From positions 1 through 34,467 of the forward strand of contig CADWAF010000620.1 in NCBI GenBank assembly GCA_902984215.1: 34,467 nt of DNA. The letters are read 5' to 3'. Shown piece by piece: positions 29,240 through 34,467 of this stretch (the first letter of the stretch is position 1; the number at the start of each line of letters is the position of its first letter). The stretch is from Willaertia magna (Eukaryota; Heterolobosea; Eutetramitea; Acrasida; Naegleriidae). The notes under the pieces are model-generated. The model had not been told where the DNA came from. It searched no databases and worked only from the letters and a program-made list of their open reading frames with translations. The position numbers and the translations under genes were made by a program.

Positions 29240-31994
29240 ATGGAAGTAATTGATAACAACAACAATAAACATCAAGAGACACCAAATGATGACTTAATTA
29301 TTAATCAATTATTAGATTCTAATAATAATTTAACAGTTAATAATAACAAGAATATAAAAAAAAGGAAATTAAAATATTGGATTGCATTCCTCTTTTTCTT
29401 TTTTCTTAATTTACTATTTCTAATTTATCCTTTACTTTTTCTTATTGATTTTGGTTTATCAATTATTGAAAAATCAAATGTAACATCAACTGGAATTGAA
29501 CTTGACATTCCAATAATTATTCCACCAGAAGCTATTCCTTATTTTAAAAAACCAATTTACTATAATCATTATAATTATTTTAATATTACAATACCTTCTT
29601 ATTCTTCTTTTATGTTATTTTCATTCCATGCTAGTTCTCCAGTTGACTTATTTATTTTTCGTAAAACAAATTTATTTGAAACATTTTGGAATGAAAGTAT
29701 GAACAGAAGTAATGATACTTCACTCATACCTGTTTTATTAGATTATCCATTAGATAGAGGTGTATTTACAATACAAGATGATGCTTTTGGGACGAGATTA
29801 TTTGCTGTTAAGTTGGTTAATGAAACAACTGGAAAGTTTGATAGGAATTTATTAAATATTACAACGATACATGTGATGTATAGAAAGTTAATTACTCAAG
29901 ATAAAATAATTAATTTTAAATATTGGTATTGGTTGGAATATGAAGATAATTTATGGACTATAAAGTTTACAATATCTATAATTTTAATTGCTTTATTAAT
30001 AATTATTGATACTATTTATTTATTAAACATTAAAACATTATTAAGAAATAATTTTAAAACATTATTTTCTAAAGATAAACAACCGCTTATAATAAATGAT
30101 GATAATGAAGAAGAATTTCCAGAAGAGAAATTAAATTGTAAAGGAGCAACTATTGTATTTAACAATTTAAGTTTTACTTCCTTTACTGGAAAGAATATTT
30201 TAGAAAGAACTAGTGGTATTTTAAAATGTGGGAAATTGACAGCTGTCATTGGTAAAAGTGGTGGAGGAAAAACTACATTTGTAAGTTGTTTATGTAACCG
30301 TGCGACAACGCGTGGTGTACAGGGAGGAGAAGTTTACATTAATGAAAAATTAATAAACTCTGAAACTAGTAAAATGATTGGTTTCGTTCCACAAGATGAT
30401 CTTTTACCATATAATTGTACAGTTAGAGAAATAATAACATTTAGTTTAAAATATAAGAAAAAGTTTAACAAAACACAAGTTGATTATATAATAAGAAGAT
30501 TAGGATTAGAAAAAGTTCAAGATTCATTAGTTTCAAAGATAAGTGGTGGTGAAAGAAAAAGAACTAGTATTGGTATTGAAATTGTGGCAAATGTTCCTGT
30601 TCTTATATTAGATGAACCTACAAGTGGTTTAGATAGTGAAAGTGCACTTCAATTAGTTTCTTTATTAAGAGATTTTGCAGAGAGAAGTAATATGAATGTA
30701 ATTTGTGTAATTCATCAACCTTCAGCTGAAGTTTTATTTCAGTTTCATGATATGATGTTATTTAATGATGGAAAATTATTACTTCATTCTCTAGTTAAGG
30801 ATGTTGTAGGTAAGTTAATATTGATTAATGACAGACAATTAATATTTTATAGAAACATTAAGGGAAAATATTCCAGCTGATGAAATTAGAATAAATCCTG
30901 CTGATGAAATATTAAGAACTTTGATAATACCTATTAAGGGTAATGCTTTAATACAACAAATTCTTTTAAAGAAGAAAATTGATGATAATGAACATTATTT
31001 AATACAAGAAGAAGAAAATTTAGAAAACTTTCATACTGCTGCTTTTTGGACACAATTTAATATTTGTGTTATTAGAAATATTAAACAAATGTATAGATCT
31101 TATTTAGACGCAATAATAGATAATTTTATTTGTTTATGTTTAGGATTATTTATTGGAATAATATTCCACAATTTAGATTTTAAAGGACCAGTTGACAGAT
31201 CATTATATTCACAATGTCCAACAATTTTAAGGGGATTTGCAATGTTACCTCTTAGTGATAAAATTGCTGCATTTTCATCATTTATTGAATTATCTTTAGC
31301 AATGATTGCTATATTTAGATCATTAAGAGTTTTTGGAAATGAATTTAATAATTTTAAAAGAGAATCATATTCTGGATTATCTTCATGGATGTATTTTATT
31401 GCTAAAGATATATGTTCTTTTATTACAATTTTCTTTTTATCATTATTCTTTATTTCAGGAATATTTGTAGCTAAACCACAAGCTAATTTTGGAATTTATT
31501 TATTAATTTCAATAATAACTATTTGGTCAAGTTATCCAATTGGTTACTTTATTTCATTATTCTTTGATCCACATAAAGCTCAATTAGCAGCTTCATTAGT
31601 TGTATTATTATTATTTTCTATTAGTGGAAATCAACCTACTTTACTTGAGCTAGAAGAATTACCTTTTCCTTTCTCTTATATTCATATATTTAGTTATTTA
31701 AGATATGTTAAAGGATTACTTTATATGATTGAAATTAATACAAGAAGAAATACAGAACATGTAGATGAAGCATTAAGATTAAATGGTTATGAATATGAAT
31801 CTTTAGGATATCATATTTATGCATTAATCTTTTGGGGAATATTATTTAGATATATTGCAATCTTTACTTTATGGCAATGGCAACCACATTCATTATTAAG
31901 TAAATTAATTTATTGGTTGAAATGGTGTTTTGGTCAACTATATCAATTTATTGTTAATGGAATTAATGAAATGAAAGAAGATTTACAAAAATAA
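29240..31994 (+). CDS. ABCG-family half-transporter with N-terminal membrane-anchored ectodomain (2 exons)
   Basis: The exons are 29240-30809 and 30853-31994, joined by a 43-nt intron (GTAAGT...TATAG). The protein is 903 residues. The ATP-binding domain comes before the membrane domain, as in ABCG: Walker A GKSGGGKT (about 337), Q-loop FVPQDDLL, signature ISGGERKR (about 433), Walker B VLILDEPTSGLD and the H-loop VIHQPS. The C-terminal part has about six membrane helices. Unusually, residues 1-265 add a Lys-rich start, a helix (about 45-70), an outside segment of about 170 residues with N-x-S/T sites, and a second helix (about 240-262) before the ATPase. Extended forms of this kind are known among some plant and protist ABCG proteins. 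ABCG half-transporters dimerise and export lipids or small hydrophobic compounds; the cargo here is unknown. Confidence 0.85.
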
Positions 31995-31995
31995 A

Positions 31996-33453
31996 TTATT
32001 TAGCTACTTCCTTTTCTAAAAAACAATCTAATAATATTTTCACTTGTTTGTCTAATTGTATTGTTGTTGAATTCTCCTTTTCTTTTTTTAACAAATTTAA
32101 CATTCTTTCTGACACTTGTCTATTTACAATTAAATCTTTTTGTAACAATCTAATCATTCCTAAAATAGATATGGACTGCACTTGTTTGTTTAAATTCCTT
32201 AGTCCACAAAGCATTTCAATCAAACTAACACCACCACATAACCCATCATCATCCCTCTCTTCCATAATATTATCATCCATTCCTACAACAATACTATAAT
32301 TCTGTATTGCTGGAAAAATAAAAACCAATTCCCATAAAATTATTACAATTAAATTTCTAATTTTAAAATCATCTTCCATAAATAAAATTCTTTCAAATAA
32401 AGGATATAATTTAAATGCATATTCTTCATTTAATAAACTTATTCTTCCTAAACATTGAATAGCTAAAATCTTTTCATTTACATTTTCACTTTGTAATAAT
32501 TCATGAAAAATATGAATAAATGTTATTGTTGAATCAACTGTTGAATCTTCTTCTTTAAACATTTCATTATCATTCCAAAATTCTTTATTGATAATTAAAA
32601 TGTCATTGAAAGATTTTTCTTTCATATTAAAATTCATAATTGTTTGAATCCATTCTTTAATTACAATAGAATCAATTACCATATTTGTAGATGTTTCTTC
32701 ATTTTTATAAATTTCATTAATTATAATATTTAATAATTCTAATAATAATTTACCATAAATTATAATTTCAATTGAATTATCTTCAATATTTTCATTATTT
32801 AATTTATTTCTTAAATACTCACGAAAATAAATTAAAAATTCTTCAATTCTTTTATGATAAAAATGTACAAATAAAAGTTCAATTCCTAATTGTAATAATT
32901 TTTCTTTCTTTTCATTATTTAACGTTGTTGATGCATCAGCAACAGCTTGATGTCTGACATTTGTTTTATTTCTATTAAGGTTGTTGAATTCAAAAATGGA
33001 ATTTCCTTCTGTGGTTGCAAATAAATTATTATTAATTAAATTTTGAATAAAAAGTTGAATACAAATTTCTTTTAATTCTTCTTTTTGTAAACAATTTGGA
33101 TCTATAATTAATAATCCTTTAATAATTATTAAAATACTTAATTGAATGGTAATTGAATTATTATTTGATACTATATATTTGTTAATAATTAATTATTTTA
33201 TTATAAACTTACTTTTATGCCAAATGTCAATAATTGTATTTGAATTACAATTAAATTCTTCAGACATATCTGAAATATTTCCTCTTTTTAAATGATATTC
33301 ACAAAAGATAGCCTTTAACATTAAATTATGTTTTAATTCTTCCATTTCTTTTTCATCTAACAACACTTCATTATCATTACATTCTACCATTCTTGTTTCA
33401 TTATTACATAATTCTTCATCTAATAAGGACAATGAATAAGGATTTCCCTCCAT
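31996..33453 (-). CDS. Condensin CAP-G-like HEAT-repeat protein (2 exons)
   Basis: The exons are 33213-33453 and 31996-33170, with a 42-nt intron (GTAAGT...TATAG). The join gives 471 residues. The second exon is open well upstream of its first internal Met (32682), which shows that the intron join is needed. The protein is helical throughout. A segment near residues 345-395 (ILAIQCLGRISLLNEEYAFK, then LYPLFERIL) resembles the HEAT pattern of the Cnd3/CAP-G C-terminal domain, where a cell's condensin subunit clamps DNA. CAP-G proteins are usually about 900-1000 residues, so this is about half length and may be a C-terminal-half gene, a split partner, or another HEAT protein. It stops one base after the ABCG stop on the opposite strand. 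Confidence 0.45.
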
Positions 33454-33470
33454 TTTTTTGTATTTTTTTT

Positions 33471-33520
33471 TTGTAGTGAATTGTAGTGAATTGTAGTGAA
33501 TTGTAATTCATTGTAGTGTA
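33471..33520. repeat. 10-bp tandem repeat, five units
   Basis: Three exact copies of TTGTAGTGAA at 33471-33500 are followed by two diverged copies to 33520. The array lies 18 bases upstream of the ATG of the condensin-like gene (minus strand) and between two genes, so it may sit in the promoter or 5' leader. A 10-base period keeps the units on one face of the DNA helix. Confidence 0.7.
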
Positions 33521-33564
33521 GGTGTGTTAAAAAAGATAGATGACAATGATAAACAAATAAAATT

Positions 33565-34467
33565 TTAAATTGTATTATAACTATAAACTTGAACACTTTT
33601 AGATTGTGTACCAATGGCTAAATATCTAATTTGTTTTGAACTATTATTTCCACTTTGTAAACAACAAATAGAACGAATAGAAGATTTATCTTTAATTTGT
33701 AAAGGTTCTTCTTGTTGAAATAAATTTTCATTATTAAAATTAAATATTTCACCATTACTATTTCCAGAAAATGTATTTTCAATTGTATTATCTATACAAT
33801 TCATACTATAATTTATACAATTATTGTAAGAGAATAATGTATGAATTACTTGATTACAATTTAAATCAAATATTTTAACACTTCCATCTTTACAACAAAA
33901 TGTTAAATTATTTTCTAAATTTATAAAACTTAAAACTTCTGATTTTTGTTTAATTTTTTGTAATAATTTACCATTTTGTAAATTAAAAATTGAAATACCA
34001 TCAATTGAAGCTGTATAAATTGAATTATCTTTTACAAATATGGAATTAACATAACCTGAATGACAAATGTCATTTTCTAATTTCATTTCTTTATTTTTTC
34101 TTTTATCAAATAATTTAACTTTATAATCATAAGATCCTGTAAATAAAATATTGTAATCTTCATAAAAACAACGAATAGTATTGTCATGATAATTTTGTAA
34201 ATTAAAAATATATTTTTCTTGTTGTAAATCAAATAATTGTAAACTTCCAGAATGTCTTCCAATAAATAATTCATTATTATTTAAATTATTATTTATAAAT
34301 AAAGAATAAATAGATCCTTCTTCTTCAATATTTTTAATTTTATAAGTTTGTTGATTTATAAATTGAAATATTGTTAATTCTTTACAACCAATAAATAATT
34401 TCTTATTTGTTGAACTATATTGTAATGCTCTCACTTTATCATCTAATGATTCTAATGTTACTTTTAA
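33565..34467 (-). CDS. WD40-repeat protein, 5' end beyond the window
   Basis: The frame is open through the right edge, so the N-terminus is missing; the GTG at 34434 is not a start. At least 300 residues are visible. WD-like units are FIGRHSGSLQLFDL, LFTGSYDYKVKLFD, YTASIDGISIFNL, FCCKDGSVKIFDL and SGNSNGEIFNF, ending with AIGTQSKSVQVYSY. They make most of a propeller. The repeats are poor in the usual final Trp, and Asn-rich loops interrupt them. No other domain is seen in this part, so it could be an F-box/WD, TRAF7-like or simple WD protein. The function is unknown. Confidence 0.75.
   Translation of the reverse strand, partial: LKVTLESLDDKVRALQYSSTNKKLFIGCKELTIFQFINQQTYKIKNIEEEGSIYSLFINNNLNNNELFIGRHSGSLQLFDLQQEKYIFNLQNYHDNTIRCFYEDYNILFTGSYDYKVKLFDKRKNKEMKLENDICHSGYVNSIFVKDNSIYTASIDGISIFNLQNGKLLQKIKQKSEVLSFINLENNLTFCCKDGSVKIFDLNCNQVIHTLFSYNNCINYSMNCIDNTIENTFSGNSNGEIFNFNNENLFQQEEPLQIKDKSSIRSICCLQSGNNSSKQIRYLAIGTQSKSVQVYSYNTI

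Noticed and set aside
33471..33520. CRISPR-like array
   Set aside because: The repeats are direct, 10 bases, without spacers, and the genome is eukaryotic.

Overview
This is nuclear DNA of an AT-rich, gene-dense, flagellated protist. Genes are about 28-32% G+C by eye, gaps are shorter and poorer in G+C, and ten short GT-AG introns of 36-55 nt can be placed. The gene set includes a mitochondrial import receptor of the short Tom22 type, an axonemal dynein intermediate chain, a SAS-4/CPAP centriole protein, a kinesin-7-like motor, a GBF1-type Arf-GEF, histone H3 and nucleolar ribosome-assembly factors. My best guess is a heterolobosean amoeboflagellate (Naegleria/Willaertia-like). That is an inference from composition, intron size and gene content, not a proof.

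Layout. Bases 1 to about 3170 are an extremely AT-rich block (about a tenth G+C by eye) with no intact gene. It carries one reading frame on the minus strand that looks like decayed coding sequence, interrupted almost only by TAA. From 3338 genes are packed tightly: an RNF5/RNF185-like RING E3 (+), a Ras-like GTPase (+, 2 exons), a GBF1/Gea-type Sec7 protein (-, 4 exons), Tom22 (-), CD2BP2/Lin1 (+), NOC3 (-, 2 exons), a histone H3 with no visible start or tail (-), WDR74/Nsa1 (-), an unrecognised one-TM protein (+), kinesin-7-like (-, 2 exons), DNAI1 (-, 2 exons), an SDF2-like MIR protein (-), SAS-4/CPAP (+), a Zn2Cys6 transcription factor (-), an unrecognised two-TM membrane protein (-, 2 exons), an ABCG half-transporter with an N-terminal ectodomain (+, 2 exons), a condensin CAP-G-like HEAT protein (-, 2 exons) and a WD40 protein running off the right edge (-).

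The genes form loose themes rather than one pathway. NOC3, H3 and WDR74 (pre-60S assembly and chromatin) sit head to tail on one strand. Kinesin, DNAI1, SDF2-like and SAS-4 make a flagellum/centriole neighbourhood within about 7.5 kb. The two membrane genes at 27.7-32.0 kb are divergent across a 279-bp shared promoter gap. The points most worth a second look are the decayed AT-rich block, the H3 gene whose tail is missing upstream of an in-frame stop, several coding-like 5' segments without an ATG, and the GC-rich E2F-like patch just upstream of DNAI1.
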